From assembly GCA_044868005.1 (NCBI GenBank), contig JBIOVX010000229.1, forward strand, positions 1 through 64,000: a stretch of DNA of 64,000 nt, given 5' to 3'. The notes below the pieces were generated by a model. That model saw only the letters and a program-made list of their open reading frames with translations, ran no database searches and was not told where the DNA came from. Shown piece by piece: positions 17,411 to 26,083 of the stretch; the stretch's first letter is position 1, and every line of letters starts with the position of its first letter. The position numbers were made by a program, and so were the translations under genes. The stretch comes from DATARR01 sp044868005 (lineage in GTDB: Bacteria > Acidobacteriota > Thermoanaerobaculia > Multivoradales > UBA5704).

Positions 17411-17572
17411 CGAAGCCTCACCCCCTGTCCCCCTCTCCCTGACGGGCGAGGGGGGACGTGGGCCAAGGAATCTTGCCAAAGCCGAACCTTCCTATCAGCA
17501 AAGCCGGTTGTGAATCGTCCCCCCTCGCCCGTCAGGGAGAGGGGGACAGGGGGTGAGGCTTCGAAGCGCAGA
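17411..17572. repeat. Inverted pair of a ~45-bp interspersed GC-rich element
   Basis: A 45-bp element running from GAAGCCTCACCCCCTGTCCC to GGGCGAGGGGGGAC (about 17411-17457) is followed by its near-perfect reverse complement at about 17517-17572, with a ~60-bp centre. The same pair occurs at 19279-19474. The whole would fold into a long hairpin. It fills the intergenic space between glpD and the convergent M48 protease gene. No other feature is seen in 17357-17605. Confidence 0.85.
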
Positions 17573-17605
17573 CCCCACCGCCATCCAAGGTCCCAATGAA
17601 CAGCG

Positions 17606-18907
17606 TCAGGGCGCCGCCGGCCCCATATGCTCCGCCTTCCACCGCATCGCCATCAGAATGCGGTTCCGCCCGCTCGGATGGTCGTAGAAGATCCACTCCT
17701 CGATCGGACCGGGCGAGAGCTTGCGGTACTCGCTGAGCTGCAGCGCCACCTCGGCGAAGCCGTCCGGCTGGCGGGAGGCGTTCAAGCCGAAGATGTCGGC
17801 CTCGGCCTCGTTGGTGCGGATGAAGGTGTGGTTCAACGGCGTGAGGACGAAGAAGAAGATCCCGAGCAGCGCCATGAGCAGCGGCAGGCCGGCCGGATCG
17901 CCCACGCCGCGCACGCCCCAGCGCTCCCCCCAGCGGGCGCGCGCCCGCTCGAAGCTCCAGTGCAGGAAGCCGAAGCCCGCGGTCAATACCAGCGCGAACC
18001 AAAGGATGATCTCGTAGACGTGGTTGAGCACGTAGTGCCCCATCTCGTGCCCCATCACGGCCTCGATGCCCGCCGGCGACGTGCGCTTCAGCAGGTTGTC
18101 GTTGAGGGCGATGCGCGTGGTGCCGAACAGGCCGGCGACGTTGGCGCTGATGCGCTTCGTCTGGCGCGAGGCGTCCACCACGTAGACGTGCTGCGCCGGA
18201 ATGCCGTTGGCGCGGGCCAGAGATAGGATCGGCCCGCGCAGGTTCGGATCCCGCAGCTCGGTGTACTTGTTGAACAGCGGCTCGATGAACACCGGCGCGA
18301 GCGCCACGCCGACGACGAGGAAGAGCAGCGCCACCACCGACCCCCACAGCCACCAGGTGCGCGGCGCCTTGCGCAGCACGCCGTAGAGGCCCATGAGAGC
18401 GGCGCCGCCGAAGACCAGCGTCACGCCCAGCGCCTTGGTCTGGTCCCACAGCCAGGCCGGGAAATCCTGCGTCGCCATGCCGTACTGGTGCTCGCGGAAG
18501 AAGTCCGTGTAGACGGCGAAGGGGAAGAAGAGGACGGCCGTGACCACGAAGTACTGGAGGGCGTAGAGCAGCGTCCGCAAGGGACCGAAGCGCGTCGTCC
18601 GCTCGGCCAGGTCGCGCATGCGGGCCGACAGCCGCGTGGCGAGCAGCAGCCAGTAGACGCCGAGCCCGTAGAGGAAGCCCCAGAGCATGATCCAGTAGCC
18701 GCCCTCGAAGTAGGCGTCCGAGCGGGCCCGCTTCTCCGGGCTCAGCTTCGCCAGATACGCTTCCGTCGCCGCCTCGGGGTCGAAGCGTTCCGTGCGCGCC
18801 GACGCGCCCGCCGGCGGCGCCCCTTCCCTCGCCGCGGGCTGGGCCGCGGCGGCCCCCGCGAGCGCGAGCAGGCACAGGCCAACGCCGATTCCCTGGATCA
18901 TTCGCAT
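17606..18907 (-). CDS. Ste24-like M48 family membrane metallopeptidase
   Basis: This 433-residue CAAX-prenyl-protease-type zinc peptidase has a signal-like N-terminus, several membrane helices (WIMLWGFLYGLGVYWLLLA and others), the substrate-region motif REHQYGMATQ, the zinc motif HEMGH near residue 285, and the third zinc ligand in NEAEAD. The C-terminal YDHPSGRNRI is typical of M48A. Bacterial members cleave membrane-linked peptides or proteins in quality control. The N-terminal ~60 residues are Ala/Pro-rich. It is convergent with glpD and divergent from the small membrane-protein gene at 19027. Confidence 0.9.
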   Translation of the reverse strand: MRMIQGIGVGLCLLALAGAAAAQPAAREGAPPAGASARTERFDPEAATEAYLAKLSPEKRARSDAYFEGGYWIMLWGFLYGLGVYWLLLATRLSARMRDLAERTTRFGPLRTLLYALQYFVVTAVLFFPFAVYTDFFREHQYGMATQDFPAWLWDQTKALGVTLVFGGAALMGLYGVLRKAPRTWWLWGSVVALLFLVVGVALAPVFIEPLFNKYTELRDPNLRGPILSLARANGIPAQHVYVVDASRQTKRISANVAGLFGTTRIALNDNLLKRTSPAGIEAVMGHEMGHYVLNHVYEIILWFALVLTAGFGFLHWSFERARARWGERWGVRGVGDPAGLPLLMALLGIFFFVLTPLNHTFIRTNEAEADIFGLNASRQPDGFAEVALQLSEYRKLSPGPIEEWIFYDHPSGRNRILMAMRWKAEHMGPAAP

Positions 18908-19026
18908 CCGGTCTCCTCCTCCTGGATTTGCCGCAGTCTATGCGACCCGGCGTGCTCTTTGCAGTCCCCGGAGCGGAGACCGGCGTCCGGGCAGGCCTCC
19001 GGGAGATGAGAGGAAGGAGCAACACC

Positions 19027-19218
19027 GTGGCTGACACCAAGATCGAACCCAAGCGCCGCCGCCTCCTGCCGTGGATCCTCGGGCTCGTCCTGCTGGCCCT
19101 CGCGGCCTTCGGCTTGATGGCCATGGCGGCGGACCGGCATGCGGCGGCAGCCCCGGACCACGGGACCGCCACCACCGTGCGCGACGACATTCCTCCCCGG
19201 CTGCGGCAGTACGCGTGA
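19027..19218 (+). CDS. Small single-span membrane protein
   Basis: This 63-residue protein has a basic cytoplasmic N-terminus (EPKRRR), one membrane span (LPWILGLVLLALAAFGLMAMA) and a hydrophilic tail. The GTG at 19027 was chosen because AGGAGC lies 6 bases upstream; an ATG at 19006 would add seven residues. Family and function are not recognised. The downstream 390 bp are noncoding and hold an inverted repeat pair. Confidence 0.6.
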   Translation: MADTKIEPKRRRLLPWILGLVLLALAAFGLMAMAADRHAAAAPDHGTATTVRDDIPPRLRQYA

Positions 19219-19278
19219 GGGGGGATCTCCTGTCCACCTCTCCCTCGGGGCCTGTGGATGATCCGCGGGCATGCCCTG

Positions 19279-19474
19279 CGAAGCCTCACCCCCTGTCCCC
19301 CTCTCCCTGACGGGCGAGGGGGGACGATTCCCGAACCGATCGCGACACGTAGGGTGCGCCTTTGCGCACCATAAACAGTAAAGCCACACGTGGGGCATCG
19401 GCTGGGCAAGGTCCCTTCGCCTGCGTCCCCCCTCGCCCGTCAGGGAGTGGGGGACAGGGGGTGAGGCTTCGAAG
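19279..19474. repeat. Second inverted pair of the interspersed ~45-bp element
   Basis: A forward copy lies at about 19279-19328 and a reverse-complement copy at about 19425-19474, closely matching the pair at 17411-17572 but with a different ~100-bp centre. The reverse copy carries one or two substitutions. The two pairs lie on either side of the M48 protease gene and the small membrane-protein gene. This element accounts for most of the gap between 19219 and 19610; the rest shows nothing recognisable. Confidence 0.85.
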
Positions 19475-19610
19475 GGTAGACGGCCCCGCCCTTCGTATGG
19501 ATTTTGTCGTAGCAATATGCTAAAAACTTGCAGCTTTCCACTGTGAGAGCCGGTATGGCGATGACACGAGAGGCGGGCGCCCCGGCGCCCGCCCCCGGAT
19601 TGGAGCGTTC

Positions 19611-19967
19611 ATGGAGCAAGAGCTGCCCATCATCCAGATCCGCAACTGCCTGCTGGTGAGCATCCAGACCGAGCTGCACGACCGGCTCGCCCTGGACCTC
19701 CAGGCCTCGCTCATGGAGCGCGTGCGCGTCGTCAACGCCCGCGGCGTCATCCTCGACGTCTCCGGCGTGGAGGTGATCGACAGCTATATCACCCGCATTC
19801 TCAATGACATCGGCAAGTCCGTGCGCTTCATGGGGGCCGAGTGCTACATCGTCGGCATCCGGCCGGCCGTGGCCATGACGCTGATCGAGATGGGAGTCGA
19901 GCTGGATTCGGTGAGCACCGCCCTCAACCTCGACCTGGCGCTGGAGAGGCTCGAGCTGTTGCAATGA
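19611..19967 (+). CDS. rsbS: Stressosome STAS scaffold protein RsbS
   Basis: This 118-residue single STAS domain is of RsbS type, a core subunit of the stressosome. The phosphorylation loop reads DVSGVEVIDSYITR; Ser58 matches the Ser that RsbT phosphorylates in Bacillus subtilis RsbS. A GGAG lies 5 bases before the ATG. It is the first gene of the five-gene rsb cluster, and its stop overlaps the rsbT start (ATGA). Confidence 0.92.
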   Translation: MEQELPIIQIRNCLLVSIQTELHDRLALDLQASLMERVRVVNARGVILDVSGVEVIDSYITRILNDIGKSVRFMGAECYIVGIRPAVAMTLIEMGVELDSVSTALNLDLALERLELLQ

Positions 19968-20659
19968 AGACGGTGGAGAAAGAGATCGGGGAGGTCCTGA
20001 CGGGGACCATCTCGTCGATCACCCAGCGCAGCATCTTCAGCCGCATGGGGAGCCTCGCGGCGACGCCGGTGCACCAGCTCACGCCGAGCGATCGGGCGGC
20101 CGTGCTGCAGGAGCTCGAGAGCTCGCTGCGCCTCTTCGCGCGCAGCAACAGCGGCCAGCTCATCGCCTCCTGCGCCCGGGTGCTGAGCCCCGACGCGGCC
20201 CCGGGCGCGGGCTCCGGCGGCGGCGCGGCCACGCCCGCCGGCATCGCCCTGGCCCCGAAGCGGTTCTCCATCGAGCAGGAGAAGGACATCGCAACGGCGC
20301 GGCTCGAAGCCTGGTCCGAGGCGGTGCGCATCGGCCTGTCGAAATTCGCCTCGGTCAAGGTGGCCACCGCCGTCTCCGAGCTCGCCCGCAACATCGTCTT
20401 CTACGCCGGCAAGGGCACCGTCGAGCTGCGCTCGCTGCAGGACGAGCGCGGCATCACCGGCCTGCAGATCATCGCCTCGGACCAGGGGCCGGGCATCGCC
20501 GCCGACAAGCTCGAAGACATCTGGGCGGGCACCTACAAATCGCAGCGCGGCATGGGCAAGGGATTGATCGCGGTCAAGAAGCTGGTGGACGACTTCCAGA
20601 TGGATACCCGTCCCGGCGCCGGCACCACGGTGACCTGCCTGTTTCGGGGGGAACGTTGA
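19964..20659 (+). CDS. rsbT: Stressosome serine kinase RsbT with N-terminal extension
   Basis: This 231-residue protein has a C-terminal GHKL/HATPase domain (from about residue 97) of RsbT type: N-box SELARNIVFYA, G1 box DQGPGIA, and GMGKGLIAVKKL. RsbT phosphorylates RsbS and RsbR on stress and is then released to act on a downstream partner. The roughly 90-residue N-terminal extension (helical, ending in an Ala/Gly/Pro linker) is not part of B. subtilis RsbT and may couple to a different output. The gene overlaps both neighbours by 4 bp. Confidence 0.9.
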   Translation: MKTVEKEIGEVLTGTISSITQRSIFSRMGSLAATPVHQLTPSDRAAVLQELESSLRLFARSNSGQLIASCARVLSPDAAPGAGSGGGAATPAGIALAPKRFSIEQEKDIATARLEAWSEAVRIGLSKFASVKVATAVSELARNIVFYAGKGTVELRSLQDERGITGLQIIASDQGPGIAADKLEDIWAGTYKSQRGMGKGLIAVKKLVDDFQMDTRPGAGTTVTCLFRGER

Positions 20660-21252
20660 AGATCGGCGGGTTCAGCCGTCCCTACAAGGGCCTGACGATC
20701 TGCGGCGACAGCTTCGTCATCGAGCACCGCAACGGCGCCGTCCTCGCCGGCGTGGTGGACGGGCTCGGCCACGGTTACGAGTCGTCCGTCGCCGCCGAGC
20801 TGGCCTCCGAGGTCATCCGCGAGCACGCCCATCTCTCCGTCGAGGCCATCCTCCGGCATTGCCACCGGGAGCTGCGCGTCACCCGCGGCGCCGCTCTCGG
20901 CCTGCTCAAGGTGGACGAGGGAGGCGCCGGCGAGTTCTGCGGCATCGGCAACATCGAGGTGCAGGCGCTCCACGGCCGCTCGCCGAGCATCTTCTGCCTG
21001 GCCGGCATCGTCGGGCACAACGTGCGGGTTTCCAAGGTGATGACGTTCGCCATGAGCCCGGGAGACATCTACTGCCTGACGACCGACGGCGTCTCCAGCC
21101 GGGGCAACCTCAAGTCCTGCCTGCCGGGCGCGCCGGAGACCGTGGCGCGGCGCATCGTGGAGAGCTGGGGAAAGGATCATGACGACGCCACCGCCGTCGT
21201 CCTGGGCTTCGGCGACGGGACCCTGCTGGCCGATACGGCGGCCGGCCGGTGA
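20656..21252 (+). CDS. rsbX: PP2C-type phosphatase RsbX
   Basis: This 198-residue SpoIIE/PP2C-like phosphatase has the metal-binding pattern GVVDGLGHG, then TTDGVSS and HDDATAVVLGF, the length of RsbX. RsbX removes phosphate from RsbS and RsbR and resets the stressosome. The TTG start at 20656 overlaps the rsbT stop (TTGA) and is preceded by GGGGGG/GAAC, so translation is coupled. Its position between rsbT and rsbR differs from the B. subtilis operon, where rsbX is last. Confidence 0.88.
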   Translation: MKIGGFSRPYKGLTICGDSFVIEHRNGAVLAGVVDGLGHGYESSVAAELASEVIREHAHLSVEAILRHCHRELRVTRGAALGLLKVDEGGAGEFCGIGNIEVQALHGRSPSIFCLAGIVGHNVRVSKVMTFAMSPGDIYCLTTDGVSSRGNLKSCLPGAPETVARRIVESWGKDHDDATAVVLGFGDGTLLADTAAGR

Positions 21253-21324
21253 GCGCGGCAACGCAAGAGAACCGGGAGCGCTGGATATCCGTCCACTGAA
21301 AACGGTATGGCGAGGGAAAAACGC

Positions 21325-22029
21325 ATGGACAAGAACGGACCCTCTCACGTCAAGGTAACGTCCCAGCGGCTGCAGTCGGTCATCGAGGCGCTCTCCTACG
21401 CGAGCGTCGACGAGTTCGACTCCTGCCTCGAGCTGCTCCAGCGCTCCACCGAGAAAGACGAGTTCTCCGAGCTGGAGACCGCCTTCGTCATCTTCGTCAG
21501 CGAGCTCGGCGCGGCCAAGGCCGAGCTCAACCGCGCCCTCGCCCAGCAGGAGGCGATCAACCGCGAGCTGGAAGCGAAGCTGGAGACCATCGAGATGCAG
21601 CAGGCCGCCATCCGCGAGCTGTCGACGCCGATCATCGAGGTCTGGGCCGGCGTCCTCTGCCTGCCCGTGGTCGGCATCGTCGACAGCCAGCGCAGCGCCG
21701 AGATGACCGAGACGCTGCTCGAGACCATCGTCCAGAAGCAGGCGCGCATGGCCATCGTCGACATCACCGGCATCGACGTCATGGATACCAAGACGGCCGA
21801 CCACTTCATCAAGATGGCGCGCGCCGTGCGCCTGCTCGGCGCCGAGTGCATCGTCAGCGGCATCAACCCCGGTATCGCGCAGACCCTGACCCACATCGGC
21901 GTCGATCTCACGGGAGTGCGCACGCTGCGCAGCCTGCGCGACGCCTTGCAGCTCTATCTGCGGGAGACGGAGCAGCTCGTCGTGCAGCAGCAGGCGACGA
22001 TCGCGCGCAGCAAGCTCTCCGAGGTCTAG
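21325..22029 (+). CDS. rsbR: RsbR-type STAS co-antagonist
   Basis: This protein (~234 residues) has an N-terminal helical sensor-like region (to ~95), a coiled-coil linker (LNRALAQQEAINRELEAK) and a C-terminal STAS domain. The STAS loop DITGIDVMDTKTADHF contains the Thr corresponding to a phosphorylated Thr of RsbR. The N-terminus is not a globin fold that I can recognise. The ATG at 21325 was preferred over that at 21307 because GAGGG lies 8 bases upstream of it. It assembles with RsbS into the stressosome shell. Confidence 0.88.
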   Translation: MDKNGPSHVKVTSQRLQSVIEALSYASVDEFDSCLELLQRSTEKDEFSELETAFVIFVSELGAAKAELNRALAQQEAINRELEAKLETIEMQQAAIRELSTPIIEVWAGVLCLPVVGIVDSQRSAEMTETLLETIVQKQARMAIVDITGIDVMDTKTADHFIKMARAVRLLGAECIVSGINPGIAQTLTHIGVDLTGVRTLRSLRDALQLYLRETEQLVVQQQATIARSKLSEV

Positions 22030-22035
22030 CCGCCG

Positions 22036-22509
22036 ATGCTGCCGGAGTCTCTCGAGCCGGAGCGGACGCGGCGCGCGGAGTTCCCCATCCGCCGGCGCGG
22101 CGACGTGGTGGTGGCGAGCAGCCAGGCCGGCCGGCTGGCGCGCGGCTGGGGGCTCGACCGCAAGCGCGCCGCGGAGCTCTCGATCGTCGTCTCCGAGCTG
22201 GCCTCGAACATCGTCAAGCACGGGGTTCTGGGCGAGATCGTCCTCACTCACGCGCCGGGCGGCGAGATCACCGTCGAGGCCCGCGACGTCGGTCCTCCCA
22301 TCCGCGACCTCGACATCGCCATGCTCGACGGCCACGACGACCAGGGGCCCATCGATCCCGCCCTCCTCCTGGGCCGCGGCGGCCTCGGCACCGGCCTCGG
22401 CGCCGTGGCGCGCTTCGCCGACCGCGTCGAGTACCGCGAGGAAAGCGGCGGCGGCAAGACGATCACCGCCTGGTTCTCCCTGAGAACCGGCGTCCTACGG
22501 CGATCTTGA
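22036..22509 (+). CDS. Second RsbT/RsbW-like ATP-binding kinase
   Basis: This 157-residue single GHKL domain starts 6 bp after rsbR. The N-box SELASNIVKHG and G1 box ARDVGPPI are clear. A Gly-rich GRGGLGTGLGAVAR segment follows. It is most similar in pattern to the anti-sigma kinases RsbT/RsbW that accompany stressosomes. A second kinase in the cluster could be the partner switch for the output, since no rsbV, rsbU or sigma gene is adjacent. The opposite-strand TPR gene ends 30 bp downstream. Confidence 0.82.
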   Translation: MLPESLEPERTRRAEFPIRRRGDVVVASSQAGRLARGWGLDRKRAAELSIVVSELASNIVKHGVLGEIVLTHAPGGEITVEARDVGPPIRDLDIAMLDGHDDQGPIDPALLLGRGGLGTGLGAVARFADRVEYREESGGGKTITAWFSLRTGVLRRS

Positions 22510-22539
22510 GATTTGAAGCTCGAGGTGGCGAACGGCGCT

Positions 22540-23856
22540 TCAGGCCGAAGGGGAGTTTCCGTAGGCGTCGGCACTGGGCTCCCATTCGCGGAGGAACGCC
22601 ACCGTCTGGGCAATGAGCTCGACAGAGGCCTTCTCGATGCGGAAAGCCTCCTTGAGGAGATGCACCGCGGCCACGGCTTCACGGTGGATGTCGAGAGCGG
22701 CGAAAACTCCCGCCGCCTCGATCACCACCTTCTCGGCTTCGGCCACCCGTCCCTGACGCATCCAGACGAGCGCGAGGTCGAGCGCCGCAACGGCTTCACC
22801 AAACCCGAGCCCGAGCCTCTCAAACTCCTCCTTGACTTCCAGGAACACGGCCTCGGCGTCGGCAAGGCTCCCCAGCCCGGCATGGATCTGCCCCTCCACC
22901 CAGTGCAGCGTGGTGGCCATCACCTGGCCGGCGGGCCGGGCGAGATGCCGGTTCTTGGAGAGGAGCTCTCTCGCCTCCAGAAAGTTGCCGCAGGCTACCA
23001 GGAACGACAAGTGGTTGTGCACGGCGACCGCGGGTAACGCCGGATCTCTCGTCTCGTCGATCAGGCTGAGCCCTCGTTCGTTGAGGGCAAGAGCTTCTTC
23101 CGGACGGCCGGAGCTATGCAAATATTTGGCTTTCGCGATGAGGGACCGCCCGGCCAGGTGAACGTCGCCGACCTCCAGGTACAAGGCATAGACGACGTCG
23201 AGCGCTTCGAGGGCGAGGGCAAACTTCCTCTGCGTTCCCAGAAGGGAGGCGTGGAGATTGAAGAGCCGTGCCTTGAGCAGCCGGTCCCCCGTGCCCCGCT
23301 CCAGCAGTTGGAAGGCGTTGGCGAAGGCGCGTTGCGCCTCCCAGAGGTTCTCCGCCACCCGGTAGGCATTGGCGAGCTCACCCCAGGCCCGAGCCTGCTG
23401 GTCCGCTACCCGGCGAGCACCGAGGACGGCAGGGTCGAGCCCGAGCGCCAGCTCGACGGCACTGCAGGTGAGGCGCACCATCTCCCGCGGATCGTCATAC
23501 CGCATCGCATAGCTTCGCTCGAAAAGCGAATCGAGGCCACCGAGCGCTTTGACCGGCGCCTGGACCTCATCGGCGGCCGCAGCCAAACCTCGATCCTGAG
23601 CCGGAAGACCGCCCATGGCCCCGGTGTGGCGATCCCCAGGGGAGGCCCTCTGGAACGCACTCTCGAAAGAGGCCTCCAGCACTCGGTCGTACTCCGACTC
23701 GCGTTCGGGAGCAAGCGGATGGAGCTCCTCTCCCAGAACGGCGCGACACTGGGCGCACCCACGAAGCAGGTGGCGAACAACCTCTCGCCAGCGCTCGCGG
23801 GAGAGCTCCTTCCGCAAGGCCGCTTGCGACTCCGCCGGGGTGAGGTGCTCGCTCAA
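22540..23856 (-). CDS. Zinc-finger-like/TPR protein
   Basis: This 438-residue protein has an N-terminal anti-sigma-like segment (HLTPAESQAALRKELS, then HLLRGCAQC with the His and CxxC of zf-HC2) followed by TPR-type helical repeats (about residues 150-400). Proteins of this design are frequent in Acidobacteria and are thought to be regulators or protein-interaction scaffolds. The TTG at 23856 was chosen because AAGGAG lies 5 bases upstream and the zinc-finger region follows directly; longer versions lack such a site. It probably forms an operon with the secreted small protein upstream (67 bp gap). Confidence 0.78.
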   Translation of the reverse strand: MSEHLTPAESQAALRKELSRERWREVVRHLLRGCAQCRAVLGEELHPLAPERESEYDRVLEASFESAFQRASPGDRHTGAMGGLPAQDRGLAAAADEVQAPVKALGGLDSLFERSYAMRYDDPREMVRLTCSAVELALGLDPAVLGARRVADQQARAWGELANAYRVAENLWEAQRAFANAFQLLERGTGDRLLKARLFNLHASLLGTQRKFALALEALDVVYALYLEVGDVHLAGRSLIAKAKYLHSSGRPEEALALNERGLSLIDETRDPALPAVAVHNHLSFLVACGNFLEARELLSKNRHLARPAGQVMATTLHWVEGQIHAGLGSLADAEAVFLEVKEEFERLGLGFGEAVAALDLALVWMRQGRVAEAEKVVIEAAGVFAALDIHREAVAAVHLLKEAFRIEKASVELIAQTVAFLREWEPSADAYGNSPSA

Positions 23857-23923
23857 CGTATCTCCTTCTGGGACTCCCTGTATTCTCTCACAGATCGCTC
23901 CCGTTCCAGCCTGTATCCAATTT

Positions 23924-24223
23924 CTAACCGCCGCCGGCTCCGCCGCTGGAGTTGCTCGATCCTCCGGGCCTGCAAACACCATCCGGATCGAGGGCGGTAC
24001 AATTCTTTGCAGGGGATCCTGGGCTCGTCTCACGCCTGGCGGGCGGCGCCGGCTCCGACTGCACGAGGTGTACGAGTCTTTCCCCCAGGAAGTTTTCCAC
24101 CCACCGCCAGAGATCGGCGGGACCGCCGAGAGGCCCCGCGTCGGCCCGGCCGGGGACGGCGAACGCCAAGGATAGGGCGAGAACCACCAGGACGCAGAGG
24201 CGCCGAATCATCCGCTGAGACAT
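23924..24223 (-). CDS. Small secreted protein, unknown
   Basis: This 99-residue protein has a classical signal peptide (MSQRMIRRLCVLVVLALSLAFAVPGRADA), a short helix-forming part (LWRWVENFLGERLV), then a Pro/Ser/Gly-rich tail with two cysteines (NCTALDPDGVC). GAGGAGG lies five bases before the ATG, which strongly supports translation. It lies upstream of the zinc-finger/TPR gene on the same strand. The family is not recognised. Confidence 0.65.
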   Translation of the reverse strand: MSQRMIRRLCVLVVLALSLAFAVPGRADAGPLGGPADLWRWVENFLGERLVHLVQSEPAPPARRETSPGSPAKNCTALDPDGVCRPGGSSNSSGGAGGG

Positions 24224-24450
24224 ACATCCCTCCTCGATGAAAGCCCGGACCGACAGGGTCCGAAGCAAAACAGGGCAATTGCCAACCGCAACTACCGCTT
24301 CCCGGATACCACGTCTCGTAGAGCTAGCACGAATTCTCGCATAGAGACGTGTAAATTGGAAGCCCCTTTTTTCTTCTGTAGAGGCGCATCTGGTGAGACG
24401 CGTGGAGGAAGACGGCCAGGCGGAGCTGCCCCACACGGTTCCTGGGTGGC

Positions 24451-25260
24451 TCAGCGCCCCTGCTCGATGGCCCGGCGGGCGAGGCGGTCCAACAAGCCTG
24501 GCGCCAGCAGCTTGAGCCACTGGCCGAGCTTGCCGCGGCGGGTCATCACCAGCTCGCGCCGGCGGTCGGCCGCGGCTTCGAGGATCAGGCGAGCGCAGGT
24601 CTCGGCGGTCATCACCTCGCCCTCGCGCACCGGGCTCGTGCCCAGGGGCTGGCCGTCGGCGCCGAAAGCCCGCTCGCGGATCTCCGTCGCCACGAAGTCG
24701 GGATAGACCATGGTCACCGTGACGCCGGAGCCGGCGAGCTCGATGCGCAGCGTGTCGAAGAAACCGGCCATCGCGTGCTTGCTGGCGGCGTAGGCGCTGC
24801 GGGTGGGCACGCCGGTCTTGCCGGTGAGGCTGGAGACGCCGACGAGGCGGCCGCGCGCGGCCTTGAGATGGGGCAGCGCATGCCAGGTGCAGTACACGCT
24901 CCCCAGATAGTTCACCCGCATGATCCGCTCGACGACGGAGAGATCGCGCAGCTCGTCGAAGCGGACCCACATGCTGATGCCGGCGTTGTTGATGAGGGTG
25001 TCGATGCCGCCGAGCTCCGCGGCCGCCCGGGCGACGAGGGCCGCGCACTGCGACTCCTCCCCGACGTCGGCGGCAATGGCGACGGCGCGGGCGCCGCGCC
25101 TCCGGCACTCCTCCGCCACCGCCTCCAGGGCCTCCGCGTCCCGCGCGCCGAGGGCGAGCCGGGCCCCCTGATCGGCGAGCTGAAAAGCCATCTCCCGGCC
25201 GATGCCGCGGGAGGCGCCGGTCAGCACGACGGCGTTGCCGCGGAAGGGCTCTGCCTTCAC
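24451..25260 (-). CDS. Short-chain dehydrogenase/reductase
   Basis: This classical SDR of about 269 residues has the NAD(P)-binding motif TGASRGIG, NNAG, the catalytic Ser in VSSLTGKTG and YxxxK as YAASKH. A C-terminal hydrophobic helix region (WLKLLAPGLLDRLARR) suggests peripheral membrane association, as in lipid-acting SDRs. The GTG at 25260 overlaps the DinB gene's stop by 4 bp (GTGA); an ATG at 25269 would add three residues. It is cotranscribed with the DinB gene. The substrate is unknown. Confidence 0.88.
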   Translation of the reverse strand: MKAEPFRGNAVVLTGASRGIGREMAFQLADQGARLALGARDAEALEAVAEECRRRGARAVAIAADVGEESQCAALVARAAAELGGIDTLINNAGISMWVRFDELRDLSVVERIMRVNYLGSVYCTWHALPHLKAARGRLVGVSSLTGKTGVPTRSAYAASKHAMAGFFDTLRIELAGSGVTVTMVYPDFVATEIRERAFGADGQPLGTSPVREGEVMTAETCARLILEAAADRRRELVMTRRGKLGQWLKLLAPGLLDRLARRAIEQGR

Positions 25261-25787
25261 GCCGCCCATCCCATGCGCTCGCGAAGGCCCGTCACGTGCG
25301 CCGTGTGGTGCCGGCCGTGCCAGGCGTAGATGCAGAGGAGCTGGTTGAGATTGATCACGCCGTGATCGGGGTGATGGAGGGTCTTCTCGAAGTCCGCGGC
25401 GGCGAGCGAGCGCAGCAGCGCCACCCAGCGCCGGTGCAGGTTCTCCAGCAGGGCGAGCGAGACCTCCACCGGCACCGCGCGCGTGTCCGCCAGCTCGGCC
25501 CACAGCGCCTGGTCGTAGGTTTTGATGGACGGCTCGTGCTCCGTCAACGCCAGCTTGAAGCGGATGTAGGCGTTGAGATGGCTGTCCGGCACGTGGTGCG
25601 CGACCTGCCGGACGGTCCAGCCGCCGGGCCGGTACGGGGTGTCCAACTGCTCCGGGCTCAAATCCGCCACGGCGGCCCGCAGGCGCGCGGGCGTCTCCTC
25701 GATCTGATCGATCCTCTCGCGGCGCTGGCCATCGTCCAGCCGCGACTCCAGATGGGCCTTGCCGATCGGATACCGCAGGTCGTTCAT
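25257..25787 (-). CDS. DinB/YfiT-like metal-dependent thiol transferase
   Basis: This 176-residue four-helix DinB-superfamily enzyme is close in pattern to Bacillus YfiT/BstA: YPIGK at the start, then PGGWTVRQVAHHV and YAWHGRHHTAH, which supply the three metal-binding His. YfiT/BstA binds a divalent metal and transfers low-molecular-weight thiols such as bacillithiol onto electrophiles; the thiol used here is unknown. An AGGAG lies 9 bases before the ATG at 25787. It overlaps the SDR gene, suggesting a shared detoxification role (inference). Confidence 0.85.
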   Translation of the reverse strand: MNDLRYPIGKAHLESRLDDGQRRERIDQIEETPARLRAAVADLSPEQLDTPYRPGGWTVRQVAHHVPDSHLNAYIRFKLALTEHEPSIKTYDQALWAELADTRAVPVEVSLALLENLHRRWVALLRSLAAADFEKTLHHPDHGVINLNQLLCIYAWHGRHHTAHVTGLRERMGWAA

Positions 25788-25893
25788 CGCCGCTTCTCCT
25801 CTGTAACGGCAGGAGCATAGCAGCGGCCGGGCCGTCATCCCGGGCGCGACTGGCGCAAGCCTTGCAGCACGAAGAGGAGCAAGGGGAACCGCC

Positions 25894-26076
25894 ATGAAAA
25901 GAGACGAGACCGAGGACAAGCCGGAGGACGCGAAGGACAAGGCCTTCCGCGGCAAGTGGCCCCTGCCCGAAGGGGCGCGGCCGGTGAAGCCGGGCGAATG
26001 CGATCGCGTCGACGAAGCCTCCAAGGAATCCTTCCCCGCCAGCGATCCGCCCGCCTTCACGCCGACGAGGGCCTGA
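25894..26076 (+). CDS. Small acidic/basic protein with SFPASDPP motif
   Basis: This 60-residue hydrophilic protein has a charged N-terminus (KRDETEDKPEDAKDK) and a C-terminal DEASKESFPASDPPA motif. The SFPASDPP motif is found in a widespread group of short uncharacterised bacterial proteins. An AGGAG/AAGGGG precedes the ATG. It is divergent from the DinB gene. Function unknown. Confidence 0.65.
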   Translation: MKRDETEDKPEDAKDKAFRGKWPLPEGARPVKPGECDRVDEASKESFPASDPPAFTPTRA

Positions 26077-26083
26077 TCGCCGC

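Noticed and set aside
24310..24351. Eight-bp inverted repeat CACGTCTC/GAGACGTG with a 26-bp gap in the 24224-24450 intergenic region
   Set aside because: Short, single occurrence and not positioned against a recognisable promoter, so chance is a sufficient explanation.
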